From CBDCKN01 sp965219035 (GTDB lineage Bacteria > Gemmatimonadota > Gemmatimonadetes > Longimicrobiales > Gaopeijiaceae), in NCBI GenBank assembly GCA_965219035.1, contig CBDCMR010000004.1, positions 806,001 to 870,000 of the forward strand: 64,000 nt of DNA, read 5' to 3'. The notes under the pieces were generated by a model that saw nothing but the letters and a program-made list of their open reading frames with translations, did not search any database and was not told the origin of the DNA. This document shows positions 8,729 to 19,752 of this stretch, one piece after another. The position numbers were made by a program, and so were the translations under genes. Numbering within the stretch: position 1 is the stretch's first letter; every line of letters starts with the position of its first letter.

Positions 8729-9100
8729 ATGCCTACGATCAACCAACTCGTTCGCAAGGGACGGCGCGAGCTTCAGAAGAAGAACAAGTCCCCTGCGTTG
8801 CAGAAGAACCCTCAGAAGCGAGGGGTCTGCACCCGGGTGTATACCACCACCCCCAAGAAGCCCAATTCGGCGCTTCGAAAAGTGGCAAGGGTGCGGCTGA
8901 CCAGCGGGTACGAGGTGACGTCATATATCGGTGGGGAAGGACACAACCTCCAGGAGCACTCGATCGTGCTCATTCGAGGTGGACGGGTAAAGGACCTGCC
9001 CGGAGTGCGGTACCACGTCGTCCGGGGGACCCTGGATGCGTCCGGTGTCAGTGATCGGCGTCAGGGTCGGTCGAAGTACGGCGCCAAGAGACCCACGTAG
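8729..9100 (+). CDS. rpsL: 30S ribosomal protein S12
   Basis: S12 lies at the decoding centre of the small subunit. The 123-residue protein is full length, with the N-terminal PTINQLVRKGR and the conserved TPKKPNSALRKVARVRL and RYHVVRGTLD blocks that contact the decoding site. The lysines of PKKPNS, where streptomycin resistance usually arises, are wild type. First gene of the str operon, 10 bases before rpsG. The ribosome binding site is weak. Confidence 0.98.
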   Translation: MPTINQLVRKGRRELQKKNKSPALQKNPQKRGVCTRVYTTTPKKPNSALRKVARVRLTSGYEVTSYIGGEGHNLQEHSIVLIRGGRVKDLPGVRYHVVRGTLDASGVSDRRQGRSKYGAKRPT

Positions 9101-9110
9101 CGGATAGACT

Positions 9111-9581
9111 ATGAGTCGTCGCAGCAGGGCGGTCCGCCGGGAGCTCATCCCAGATCCGAAGTATGATTCGGCCGAGGTGACGAAGTTCATCAACAACCTC
9201 ATGGTCGACGGGAAGAAGTCCCTGGCAGAGAAGATATTCTACGGAGCTCTGGAGATCTGCGAGGAGCGTTCCGGCCAGCCGGACCTGAACATCTTCACGC
9301 AGGCGCTCACCAACGCGAAGCCCGCTCTGGAGGTGAAGAGCCGGCGCGTCGGAGGTGCCACGTACCAGGTTCCCATCGAGGTCCGGCCCGAACGTCGGAC
9401 CGCACTTGCGAGCCGCTGGCTCATCAGCTTCGCCCGCAGTCGTGGGGAGCAGACGATGGGCGAGCGACTCGCGTACGAGTTCCTGGCTGCGAGCCGGGGA
9501 GAGGGCGCGACTATCAAGAAAAAGGACGACACGCACCGGATGGCGGAGGCGAACAAGGCGTTCGCCCACTATCGCTGGTAG
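9111..9581 (+). CDS. rpsG: 30S ribosomal protein S7
   Basis: S7 nucleates assembly of the 30S head and binds the 3' domain of 16S rRNA. The 156-residue product has the expected start SRRSRAVRRELIPDPKY, the VGGATYQVPIEVRPERR hairpin and the C-terminal KKDDTHRMAEANKAFAHYRW. It is co-transcribed with rpsL. The following 231 bases before fusA hold no recognisable gene; a short CGAG-TGG-CTCG hairpin followed by a T-run near 9728-9750 might weaken read-through. Confidence 0.98.
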   Translation: MSRRSRAVRRELIPDPKYDSAEVTKFINNLMVDGKKSLAEKIFYGALEICEERSGQPDLNIFTQALTNAKPALEVKSRRVGGATYQVPIEVRPERRTALASRWLISFARSRGEQTMGERLAYEFLAASRGEGATIKKKDDTHRMAEANKAFAHYRW

Positions 9582-9812
9582 TCAAAATCCGCTCGAGCGC
9601 CAGTTGCCGCTGAAAAAGGCCTGGTAAAGCTCAATCTGTTGTCTCGCGCACTGAGCGACGAGGCACGAAGCGCGGAGGCTGCCGGTGACAGGCTACGGCG
9701 GCTAGAAGGAGGACGCGCTTCCTGCTTCGAGTGGCTCGTGCGCTTTTTTTCGCCGACAGGGCGGCGTCCAGGGAAGTCGACAAGGACGATTCAACAGACC
9801 GAATAGAGATAG

Positions 9813-13105
<3,293 letters not shown>

Positions 13106-13114
13106 GGTCGAGGC

Positions 13115-13183
13115 TTGAGTTTTTTCTCTCTCCCTTCGCTACACCGTAGACCGGGACGCTGCGGGAGAGAGAAGAACCTCAAT
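13115..13183. repeat. hairpin after tuf, loop contains first copy of a 28-nt repeat
   Basis: TTCTCTCTCCC (13124-13134) pairs perfectly with GGGAGAGAGAA (13163-13173), flanked by TTGAG and CTCAA which extend the stem. Most of the loop is a 28-nt unit (13137-13164) present in inverted orientation at 13389-13416. A T-run (13120-13125) lies in the 5' arm, so it would be a better terminator for minus-strand transcription than for tuf. Confidence 0.65.
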
Positions 13184-13381
13184 CCAGCGACATAGCGGGA
13201 CTCCGGCAGCTTGCCTGCCTCCGTGCTCACGCCCAGGCGGGCGCTCACTGGGGGCGTTGGCGGGAAGCGAGAGAAGCGAGAGAAGCTAGCTAGAGAAGCT
13301 AGATGGAACGAAGGGCGGGGCCGGTGTTTTGCCCCGCGAAGCGCAGGCGAATGGCCACGGACGACAGGAGCGAAGGGAGCA

Positions 13382-13427
13382 GTTGCCTCCGCAGCGTCCC
13401 GGCCTACGGTGTAGCGGAGGAGGCAAC
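13382..13427. repeat. second hairpin, inverted copy of the 28-nt repeat
   Basis: GTTGCCTCCGC (13382-13392) pairs with GCGGAGG..GGCAAC (13414-13427, a three-base bulge). The segment 13389-13416 is the reverse complement of 13137-13164 with one mismatch. Together the two copies could fold the whole gap into a long cruciform or an RNA stem. Confidence 0.65.
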
Positions 13428-13502
13428 TTCTCCCTCCGCTCGCCGTCGCGAACAAAGCAGCAGAGTCTGCGGAGCCCACCAGCCCCGCAGTGAGAGGAAG
13501 AC

Positions 13503-13811
13503 ATGGCAGACAGGATTCGAATCAGGCTCAAGGCGTTCGACCACTGGCTCGTGGACCAGACCGCGGCCGACATCGTGCGGACGGCGCAGAAGACCGGCGC
13601 GACCGTGCGCGGACCGATCCCGCTGCCCACGCGGCGTGAGCGCTGGACGGTGCTGCGCTCGCCCCACATCGACAAGAAGAGCCGCGAGCAGTTCGAGCTT
13701 CGGACGCACAAGCGGCTCATCGACATCGTCGAGAGCCGTCCGCAGACGGTCGACGCGCTGACGAAGCTCGATCTTCCTGCTGGCGTGGACGTCGAAATTA
13801 GGGTCGACTGA
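13503..13811 (+). CDS. rpsJ: 30S ribosomal protein S10
   Basis: S10 (also the antitermination factor NusE) is the first gene of the S10 operon. The 102-residue product has IRIRLKAFDHWLVDQ and the loop GPIPLPTRRERWTVLRSPHIDKKSREQFE. A good GAGGAAG ribosome binding site precedes ATG 13503. Its stop overlaps the rplC start (TGATG). Confidence 0.98.
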   Translation: MADRIRIRLKAFDHWLVDQTAADIVRTAQKTGATVRGPIPLPTRRERWTVLRSPHIDKKSREQFELRTHKRLIDIVESRPQTVDALTKLDLPAGVDVEIRVD

Positions 13812-14428
13812 TGCCCGGGTTGATTGGAAAGAAGATCGGGATGACCCGGATCTTCGACGAGGATGGAGCCGCGCTCTCCGTGACGGTCGTGGAGGCGGGC
13901 CCTTGCCCGGTGCTCCAGATCAAGAGCGAGGAGACCGACGGGTACTCTGCCGTTCAGTTGGGCTTGGGGGCCAAGAAGGACAAGCGCGCCAGCATGGCCG
14001 AGAAGGGCCATGCCGCCAAGGCCGGCGTCGAAGCGGCGCCCCGACTCGTGCGTGAATTCCCGGTGGCCGAAGGCGACGAGTTCGAGCTCGGACAGTCGGT
14101 CACCGTCGAGGTCTTCGAGGCGGGTGACAAGGTCAAGGTGACGGGCACCTCCAAGGGGCGTGGATTCCAGGGTGTGGTGAAGCGTTGGGGCTTCGCAGGG
14201 CGCCCGGCTTCCCACGGCCACTCGGCGGCGAGGACTCCCGGCTCCCTGGGACCCGGGACCGATCCGTCTCGAGTCATCAAGGGCAAGAAGCTGCCGGGCC
14301 GCATGGGCGGGCAGAGAACCACCATCGGGAACCTGCAGGTCGTGAGAGTGGACGCCGAGCGCAACCTCCTCTTCATCAAGGGTGCGGTGCCCGGGTCCAG
14401 GAACAGCTATCTGTTGATCCAGAAGTGA
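13811..14428 (+). CDS. rplC: 50S ribosomal protein L3
   Basis: L3 is an early-assembly protein whose loop approaches the peptidyl transferase centre. The 205-residue product begins MPGLIGKKIGMTRIFDEDG and contains GTSKGRGFQGVVKRWGF and LPGRMGGQRTTIGNLQVVRVD. Full length; it overlaps rpsJ by one base and is followed 3 bases later by rplD. Confidence 0.98.
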   Translation: MPGLIGKKIGMTRIFDEDGAALSVTVVEAGPCPVLQIKSEETDGYSAVQLGLGAKKDKRASMAEKGHAAKAGVEAAPRLVREFPVAEGDEFELGQSVTVEVFEAGDKVKVTGTSKGRGFQGVVKRWGFAGRPASHGHSAARTPGSLGPGTDPSRVIKGKKLPGRMGGQRTTIGNLQVVRVDAERNLLFIKGAVPGSRNSYLLIQK

Positions 14429-14431
14429 CGC

Positions 14432-15409
14432 ATGCTTAAAGCACGCTACTACCAGACTGATGGAGCCCAAGGCGGGGAACAGAATCTCCCCGAGTGGCTC
14501 TTCGACGGGGTCGTCAACGAGAACGTCCTCCACCAGGTGATCAAGGCCTACCTGTCCAACCAGCGACAGGGGACGGCGGCGGCCAAGTCCCGTGGACAGG
14601 TCGCCGGCGGGGCCAGCAAGCCCTGGAGGCAGAAGGGGACCGGACGCGCCCGTCAGGGAACGATTCGGGCCGTGCAGTGGGCAGGTGGCGGTGTCGCTTT
14701 CCCGCCGATTCCCCACTCGTGGAGGCAACGGGTTCCCAAGAAGGTCCGGGCCCTCGCTCGCCGGTCCGCGTTCAACGCGCGAGCTCAGGGTGAGCGGGTG
14801 GTCCTCGTGGACGCCCTCGAGTTCGATGCTCCCAAGACCAAGCAGCTCCTCGCGCTCTTCTCGGCCATCGGTGCGGACGGGAAGATCCTCGTCCTGACGG
14901 ACGGGCCCAAGGAGAACGTCTACCTTTCGGCCCGCAACCTGCCGAACGTAGAGACCCGTCCCTTCGGCCAGGAATCGGTCTACGACATTCTGTGGGCCAA
15001 CGTGGTCGTCATCGAGAAGGCTGCCCTGGACGGGGCCGAGCCGTCCGAGGCGGACCGCGACGCGGCAGCGGCCCGCGACCATGGTGAGCCGGAAGTCCGG
15101 AGCCGCGAGCGGGAGGCCGCCGAGGCCCAAGCCGAGCGCAAGAAAGCTCGCAGGGGCCACAAGAAGACGGCCAGGCCGGCGGCTCCCAAGGTGAAGGCCG
15201 ACACCATCGCGGGCGGCATCGACGTCGCGACCGTGAAGCTGCCAAAGGTCGGCGACATGTCCGACTTCCTGGCCCAGTTCGACTCGGCCGACGACGTGAA
15301 GGCCCTCGAGGCCCGAGACAGCCGCAAGACGGCCCGGACCCACTACGACGCGCGCTTGCTCGAGCTTTCGGGTGGAGCCGACGCACAGGAGGAGGGCGAC
15401 GATGCGTGA
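14432..15409 (+). CDS. rplD: 50S ribosomal protein L4 with long C-terminal extension
   Basis: The first 205 or so residues are a normal L4, including AAAKSRGQVAGGASKPWRQKG and GRARQGTIRAVQWAGGGVAF, the loop that lines the exit tunnel. The protein then continues for about 115 residues to 325 in total, against about 200 in E. coli. The extension begins with an Arg/Glu/Ala-rich stretch (EADRDAAAARDHGEPEVRSR), then a basic part (KKARRGHKKTARPAAPKVK) and a less biased end with LPKVGDMSDFLAQFDSADDV. It is in frame with normal codon use, so it is real sequence, not read-through. rplW starts inside its last codons. Confidence 0.96.
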   Translation: MLKARYYQTDGAQGGEQNLPEWLFDGVVNENVLHQVIKAYLSNQRQGTAAAKSRGQVAGGASKPWRQKGTGRARQGTIRAVQWAGGGVAFPPIPHSWRQRVPKKVRALARRSAFNARAQGERVVLVDALEFDAPKTKQLLALFSAIGADGKILVLTDGPKENVYLSARNLPNVETRPFGQESVYDILWANVVVIEKAALDGAEPSEADRDAAAARDHGEPEVRSREREAAEAQAERKKARRGHKKTARPAAPKVKADTIAGGIDVATVKLPKVGDMSDFLAQFDSADDVKALEARDSRKTARTHYDARLLELSGGADAQEEGDDA

Positions 15410-15713
15410 CGTCTACGAGGTGGTCTACTCGCCGGTCGTCACCGAGAAATCCGCGCGGGCCATCGAAGAGGACAACGTCTACACCTTCATCGTGAACAGG
15501 AGCGCCAACAAGATCGACATCGCCCGGGCCGTCGAGAAGCTCTGGGACGTGAAGGTCGATCATGTTCGCACGATGCGCTACCCCGGGAAGATCAAGCGCG
15601 CCCTGTTGGGCCGCATGTCCCGGAATCCCAAGTACGGGCGGCGCCCCGCTTTCAAGAAGGCGGTGGTTCAGCTTGCCGAAGACGACCACATCGAGTTTTA
15701 CGAGGTCGGATAA
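15402..15713 (+). CDS. rplW: 50S ribosomal protein L23
   Basis: L23 sits at the tunnel exit and docks trigger factor and SRP. The 103-residue product starts MRDVYEVVYSPVVTEKS and includes YTFIVNRSANKIDIARAVEKLW. ATG 15402 is chosen over the upstream in-frame start at 15372 because the family begins here and AGGAGGAGGG precedes it. It overlaps rplD by 8 bases. Confidence 0.97.
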   Translation: MRDVYEVVYSPVVTEKSARAIEEDNVYTFIVNRSANKIDIARAVEKLWDVKVDHVRTMRYPGKIKRALLGRMSRNPKYGRRPAFKKAVVQLAEDDHIEFYEVG

Positions 15714-15718
15714 CGCCG

Positions 15719-16561
15719 ATGGCTATCAAGAAATTCAAGCCGGTGACCCCGGGTACCCGTTTTCGCTCCATTATCGACAATTCCGACATTCTGACGAAGA
15801 AGGCGCCGGAGAAGTCGCTTCTGGAGCCGCTGAAGAAGTCGGGTGGGCGGAACCACCACGGGAGGATCACCTCGCGGCGGCGGGGCGGTGGGCACAAGCG
15901 CCGCTATCGCCGGATCGACTTCCGACGCAACAAGATCGGGATTGCCGGAAAGGTCGCTGCTATCGAGTACGATCCGAACCGGAGCTCGAATATCGCGTTG
16001 GTCCACTACGTGGACGGTGACAAGCGCTACATCCTGCACCCGCGAGGCCTGCAGGTGGGCACAACGATCATGTCGGGACCCGAGGCGGATATCCGGGTCG
16101 GTAACGCGCTACCTCTGGGGAAGATCCCGCTGGGCACCGTGGTTCACAACATCGAGCTCAAGCCGGGCAAGGGAGGCCAGATGGCCCGCTCGGCAGGAGC
16201 CGGCGTGCAGATCGTCGCCAAGGAAGGGAAGTACGTCGCTCTACGGCTGCCCTCCACGGAGGTCCGGCAGGTGCTCAAGACCTGCATGGCCACCATCGGC
16301 CAGGTGGGGAACATCGAGTACAACCTCCAGACCATCGGAAAGGCTGGCGCCAATCGCTGGCGTGGTCGGCGGCCCAAGGTCCGCGGTGTGGCGATGAATC
16401 CCGTCGACCACCCGCTGGGTGGCGGAGAGGGGAGGGCCTCGGGTGGCCGTCCTCCGGTGACGCCCTGGGGCAAGCGCGAAGGGACCAAGACCCGAAAGAA
16501 GAAGAAGCAGTCGAACAAATACATCATCCGCGGGCGCAAGCGGGGCAAGGCCACGCAGTGA
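15719..16561 (+). CDS. rplB: 50S ribosomal protein L2
   Basis: L2 is needed for subunit joining and peptidyl transferase activity. The 280-residue product has IKKFKPVTPGTR, the GGGHKRRYRRIDFRR segment, and the C-terminal GVAMNPVDHPLGGGEG block with the conserved histidine near the active centre. It ends in a basic tail typical of the family. 38 bases separate it from rpsS. Confidence 0.98.
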   Translation: MAIKKFKPVTPGTRFRSIIDNSDILTKKAPEKSLLEPLKKSGGRNHHGRITSRRRGGGHKRRYRRIDFRRNKIGIAGKVAAIEYDPNRSSNIALVHYVDGDKRYILHPRGLQVGTTIMSGPEADIRVGNALPLGKIPLGTVVHNIELKPGKGGQMARSAGAGVQIVAKEGKYVALRLPSTEVRQVLKTCMATIGQVGNIEYNLQTIGKAGANRWRGRRPKVRGVAMNPVDHPLGGGEGRASGGRPPVTPWGKREGTKTRKKKKQSNKYIIRGRKRGKATQ

Positions 16562-16599
16562 TGCCCCTAGTCCGCAACGGTTGAGCAGAGGTCGGTCAT

Positions 16600-16887
16600 A
16601 TGCCGCGCAGCGTCAAGAAGGGTCCGTACATCGACGACAAGCTTCTCGCGAAAGTCGAGATCATGAACTCCCGTGGTGAGAAGAGGGTCATCAAGACCTG
16701 GGCACGGGCGTCCACGATCTCTCCGGACTTCGTGGGATACACGATCGCTGTGCACAACGGCAACAAGTTCATTCCCGTGTACATCACGGAAAACATGGTG
16801 GGCCACAAGCTCGGCGAGTTCTCTCCCACGCGGCTCTTCAGGGGTCACGGCGGCAAGCTCGCCGACAAGCGGTCCAAGGTGAGGTAA
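16600..16887 (+). CDS. rpsS: 30S ribosomal protein S19
   Basis: S19 forms part of the 30S head and contacts the A-site tRNA and S13. The 95-residue protein starts PRSVKKGPYIDDKLLAKVE and carries ISPDFVGYTIAVHNGNKFIPVYITENMVGHKLGEFSPTR in the usual place. AGAGGTCGG precedes the ATG. Confidence 0.98.
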   Translation: MPRSVKKGPYIDDKLLAKVEIMNSRGEKRVIKTWARASTISPDFVGYTIAVHNGNKFIPVYITENMVGHKLGEFSPTRLFRGHGGKLADKRSKVR

Positions 16888-16894
16888 GCGAGCG

Positions 16895-17251
16895 ATGGAG
16901 ATGCAAGCCAAGGCGATTGCTCGTCACGTGCGTATGAGCCCACGAAAGGTCCGTCTGGTTGTGGACCAGATCCGCGGGAAGTCGGTCAATGACGCGTATG
17001 CGATCCTTCAGTTCTCGAAGAAGGCCGCCGCGGACCCCGTGGGGAAGACCCTGCGCTCCGCAGTGGCGAACGCTCAGAACAAGGCCCAGGACCTGGACGC
17101 TGTTCTGGACGTGGACGAGCTGAAGGTCGCGACGGCGTACGTCGACGAAGGCCCGACCCTCAAGCGGTGGAGGGCCCGGGCCATGGGTCGCGCCGGCCGC
17201 ATCAATAAGCGGACCAGCCACATCACCGTAGTCGTGGATACGAAGGAATAA
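16895..17251 (+). CDS. rplV: 50S ribosomal protein L22
   Basis: L22 has a beta-hairpin that lines the exit tunnel. The 118-residue product has ARHVRMSPRKVRLVVDQIRGK near the N-terminus and the hairpin around TLKRWRARAMGRAGRINKRTSHITVVV. Normal length. Only 7 bases after rpsS and 2 before rpsC. Confidence 0.98.
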   Translation: MEMQAKAIARHVRMSPRKVRLVVDQIRGKSVNDAYAILQFSKKAAADPVGKTLRSAVANAQNKAQDLDAVLDVDELKVATAYVDEGPTLKRWRARAMGRAGRINKRTSHITVVVDTKE

Positions 17252-17253
17252 GA

Positions 17254-17913
17254 ATGGGACAGAAGACTCACCCTTTGGGGTTCCGTCTCGGGATCGTCAA
17301 GGATTGGAAGTCCCGTTGGTACGCCGACCGTGACTTCCCTCGCCTCCTCAAGGAGGACGAGACCATCCGGTCGTACCTCCATCGGCGCCTCGCGCACGCC
17401 GCCCTCTCCAAGGTGGAGATCGAGCGCAAGCCTTCGAAGATCGTCGTCACGATCTTCACGGCGCGCCCCGGCGTGGTGATCGGAAAGCGTGGAGCTGAGG
17501 TCGACAAGCTGCGGGACGAGCTCGCGGTTCTGGCCAACGCAGAGATCTCCGTGAACGTCGAGGAGATCCGTCGGCCCGAGGTCGACGCCCGGCTCGTGGC
17601 CGAGAACGTGGCCCACCAGCTCCGGCAGAGGATCTCGTTCCGTCGCGCTATGAAGCGTGCCGTTCAGTCCGCCATGAGGGGCGGCGCCGAGGGGATCAAG
17701 ATTCAGTGTGCAGGTCGGCTGGGCGGCGCCGAGATCGCGCGCACGGAGGGGTACAACGAGGGACGCGTGCCGCTCCACACGCTCCGGGCCGACATCGACT
17801 ACGCCCAGGTTCCGGCCATAACGACCTACGGAACGGTCGGTGTGAAGTGCTGGATCTTCCGGGGCGAGGTGGTCGAAGAGCGCCGTGGCCGCACGTACTC
17901 CACCGGCGCCTGA
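17254..17913 (+). CDS. rpsC: 30S ribosomal protein S3
   Basis: S3 helps form the mRNA entry channel. The 219-residue product begins GQKTHPLGFRLGI and holds the KH domain (VVIGKRGAEVDKLRDEL) and the C-terminal EIARTEGYNEGRVPLHTLRADIDY region with the YGTVGVKCWIFRGE end. Full length. Confidence 0.98.
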   Translation: MGQKTHPLGFRLGIVKDWKSRWYADRDFPRLLKEDETIRSYLHRRLAHAALSKVEIERKPSKIVVTIFTARPGVVIGKRGAEVDKLRDELAVLANAEISVNVEEIRRPEVDARLVAENVAHQLRQRISFRRAMKRAVQSAMRGGAEGIKIQCAGRLGGAEIARTEGYNEGRVPLHTLRADIDYAQVPAITTYGTVGVKCWIFRGEVVEERRGRTYSTGA

Positions 17914-17929
17914 CCGAAAGGAATAGACG

Positions 17930-18346
17930 ATGCTCGCGCCCAAGCGCGTAAAACACCGCAAGACGCATAAGGGCCGCATGCGCGGCAAGTCGTATCGCGG
18001 CAACAAGGTCTCGTTCGGCGAGTTCGGCCTCCAGACGACGGAGTGCGGCTGGATCTCCAACCGCCAGATCGAGGCCGCTCGTGTCGCCATGACCCGCCAC
18101 ATCAAGCGTGGTGGGAAGGTCTGGATCCGGATTTTCCCGGACAAGCCCATCACGGCCAAGCCTGCTGAGACCCGTATGGGGAAGGGTAAGGGTAACCCTG
18201 AGGGTTGGGTGGTCGTGGTGAAGCCGGGCCGCATGATGTTCGAGCTGGAGGGTGCTACGGAGGAGATCGCCAAGCAGGCCATGAAGCTGGCCGCCGCGAA
18301 GCTCCCTGTCGCGACGCGCTTCGTCGTTCGAGAGCACCAGCTCTAG
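17930..18346 (+). CDS. rplP: 50S ribosomal protein L16
   Basis: L16 binds near the A site and 5S rRNA. The 138-residue product has LAPKRVKHRKTHKGRMRGKS, the conserved FGLQTTECGWISNRQIEAAR and GKGKGNPEGWVVVVKPGR. AAAGGAATAG precedes ATG 17930. rpmC follows 27 bases later. Confidence 0.98.
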   Translation: MLAPKRVKHRKTHKGRMRGKSYRGNKVSFGEFGLQTTECGWISNRQIEAARVAMTRHIKRGGKVWIRIFPDKPITAKPAETRMGKGKGNPEGWVVVVKPGRMMFELEGATEEIAKQAMKLAAAKLPVATRFVVREHQL

Positions 18347-18373
18347 TGGCCTGCAACCGATAGCGAGAAGACG

Positions 18374-18601
18374 ATGAAGGCTGAAGAGATACGCGAGTGG
18401 GACAACGTGGAGGTTTTCGCCCGGCTCGGGGAGCTGAAGGAGGAGCAGTTTCGACTCCGCTTCCGGACCGGGACGATGGAGCTCGAGAATCCCAAGATGC
18501 TGCAACACATCCGGCGCGACATTGCGCGCCTGCATACGATTCTCCGGGAGCGTGAGATGGCCGGGGGATCCGAGGAGTCAACCGGGCAATCCGACGAGTA
18601 G
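18374..18601 (+). CDS. rpmC: 50S ribosomal protein L29
   Basis: A small helical-hairpin protein at the tunnel exit. The 75-residue product starts MKAEEIREWDNVEVFARLGELKEE (helix 1) and has the typical KMLQHIRRDIARLHTILRERE helix 2. A short acidic tail (GGSEESTGQSDE) follows. Confidence 0.96.
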   Translation: MKAEEIREWDNVEVFARLGELKEEQFRLRFRTGTMELENPKMLQHIRRDIARLHTILREREMAGGSEESTGQSDE

Positions 18602-18613
18602 ACCGAGTAACCC

Positions 18614-18928
18614 ATGACAGAGAACACATCGGAGCAGGTCGAGCAGGCCGTGGCACCCCAGGACAGCGACGCCCGGGACCGGAGGAAGGTCCGGACTGGG
18701 GTGGTGACCAGCGACAGGGGTGACAAGACCGTGACCGTCCGTGTGGAGCGGCAGTTCGCCCATCCCCTCTACGGGAAGCAGGTCAAGAAGACCAAGAAAT
18801 ACCACGCCCACGACGAAGAGAATCAGTACAAGGAAGGAGACGTGGTCAGGATCGCCGAGACCCGACCCTTTTCGAAGACCAAGCGGTGGCGTGTTATCGA
18901 GCTGCTCGAGCGCTCCGAACAAGAATGA
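18614..18928 (+). CDS. rpsQ: 30S ribosomal protein S17, N-terminally extended
   Basis: S17 is an OB-fold primary binder of 16S rRNA. The 104-residue product has an acidic N-terminal extension of about 25 residues (MTENTSEQVEQAVAPQDSD) before the core RKVRTGVVTSDRGDKTVTV and HPLYGKQVKKTKKYHAHDE, compared with 84 residues in E. coli. The stop codon lies within a perfect 8-bp hairpin. Confidence 0.96.
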   Translation: MTENTSEQVEQAVAPQDSDARDRRKVRTGVVTSDRGDKTVTVRVERQFAHPLYGKQVKKTKKYHAHDEENQYKEGDVVRIAETRPFSKTKRWRVIELLERSEQE

Positions 18929-18948
18929 CCATTGAGAATCGGTCATTC
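18923..18948 (+). promoter_or_regulatory. perfect hairpin at the S17-L14 boundary
   Basis: GAATGACC (18923-18930) and GGTCATTC (18941-18948) form an 8-bp perfect stem with a 10-base loop, overlapping the rpsQ stop. In E. coli this position divides the S10 and spc operons. There is no T-run. It might be an RNA processing or regulatory structure; function is inferred from position alone. Confidence 0.45.
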
Positions 18949-18981
18949 GGCCGACAAGCCGACACGATGTAGGACACACAG

Positions 18982-19350
18982 ATGATTCAGCAGGAATCGA
19001 TCCTCAAGATTGCCGACAACTCGGGGGCCAAGAGCGCCCTGTGTATTCGTGTCCTGGGTGGATCACGGCGGCGCTACGCCAGCGTCGGTGACGTCATCGT
19101 CGCGACGATCAAGGACGCGATCCCCAACTCTCCCGTGAAGAAGGGGGAGGTGGTGCGGGCCGTCGTTGTACGCACGGCCAAGGAAGTGCGGCGCAAGGAC
19201 GGCACCTACATCCGCTTCGACGACAATGCGGCGGTGCTCATCACCCCCCAGGGCGAGCCCCGAGGCACCCGCATCTTCGGTCCCGTCGGACGTGAGCTGC
19301 GCGAGAAGCGCTACATGAAAATCGTTTCGCTGGCCCCGGAGGTGCTGTAA
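18982..19350 (+). CDS. rplN: 50S ribosomal protein L14
   Basis: L14 lies at the subunit interface. The 122-residue product starts MIQQESILKIADNSGAK and contains RVLGGSRRRYASVGDVIVATIKDAIPN and the C-terminal RIFGPVGRELREKRYMKIVSLAPEVL. Its stop overlaps the rplX start (TAATG). Confidence 0.98.
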   Translation: MIQQESILKIADNSGAKSALCIRVLGGSRRRYASVGDVIVATIKDAIPNSPVKKGEVVRAVVVRTAKEVRRKDGTYIRFDDNAAVLITPQGEPRGTRIFGPVGRELREKRYMKIVSLAPEVL

Positions 19351-19688
19351 TGGCCACGAAGGCGTCGAGATACACGATCGTGAAGGGTGACCGGGTCAAG
19401 GTGATCCGAGGCAACTTCCGGGACATGGAGGGCACCGTCCTCCGCGTGCTCCGGGACGCGAGGCGTGTCGTGGTGGAGGGTGTGAACATGCGCAAGCGCC
19501 ACGAGCGTCCGTCGGAGACGAATCCAGAAGGTGGGATCATGACCTTCGAGGCACCGATCCACATTTCCAACGTGATGTTGGTGGATCCGGCCTCGGATAA
19601 GGCGAGCCGGGTCCGCATGCGGATCGAGGCCGATGGAACCAAAGAGAGGATCGCCGTGAAGACCGGCAATCCGATCCCCAAGCCGTAG
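19350..19688 (+). CDS. rplX: 50S ribosomal protein L24
   Basis: L24 initiates 50S assembly. The 112-residue product contains the KOW motif (VKGDRVKVIRGNFRDMEGTVLRV) and GGIMTFEAPIHISNVMLVDP. The 64-base gap to rplE holds a short CGTCGA..TCGACG hairpin (19696-19718); whether it is an S8 autoregulatory site as in E. coli is unknown. Confidence 0.97.
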   Translation: MATKASRYTIVKGDRVKVIRGNFRDMEGTVLRVLRDARRVVVEGVNMRKRHERPSETNPEGGIMTFEAPIHISNVMLVDPASDKASRVRMRIEADGTKERIAVKTGNPIPKP

Positions 19689-19752
19689 CGGGAGCCGTCG
19701 ACTCGCATCGGATCGACGTACACTGCGGCGCGACTTGAGGACTGAGAGAGAG

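Larger units (their letters stand above)
13106..13502. other. 397-bp gap between tuf and rpsJ with inverted repeats
   Basis: No gene is recognised. The gap holds two hairpins whose loop and arm sequences are inverted copies of each other (listed below), plus short direct repeats of GCGAGAGAA and GCTAGCTAGAGAA around 13268-13303. The ribosome binding site of rpsJ (GAGGAAG) sits at its end. A classical promoter was not evident. Confidence 0.6.

Noticed and set aside
13115..13173. Intrinsic terminator for tuf
   Set aside because: The T-run lies in the 5' arm of the hairpin, not after it, so the structure does not fit a plus-strand terminator.
13286..15343. A 685-codon open frame on the minus strand opposite rplC and rplD
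   Set aside because: It is the mirror of GC-rich L3 and L4 codons, lacks recognisable domains and contradicts the clearly conserved plus-strand genes.
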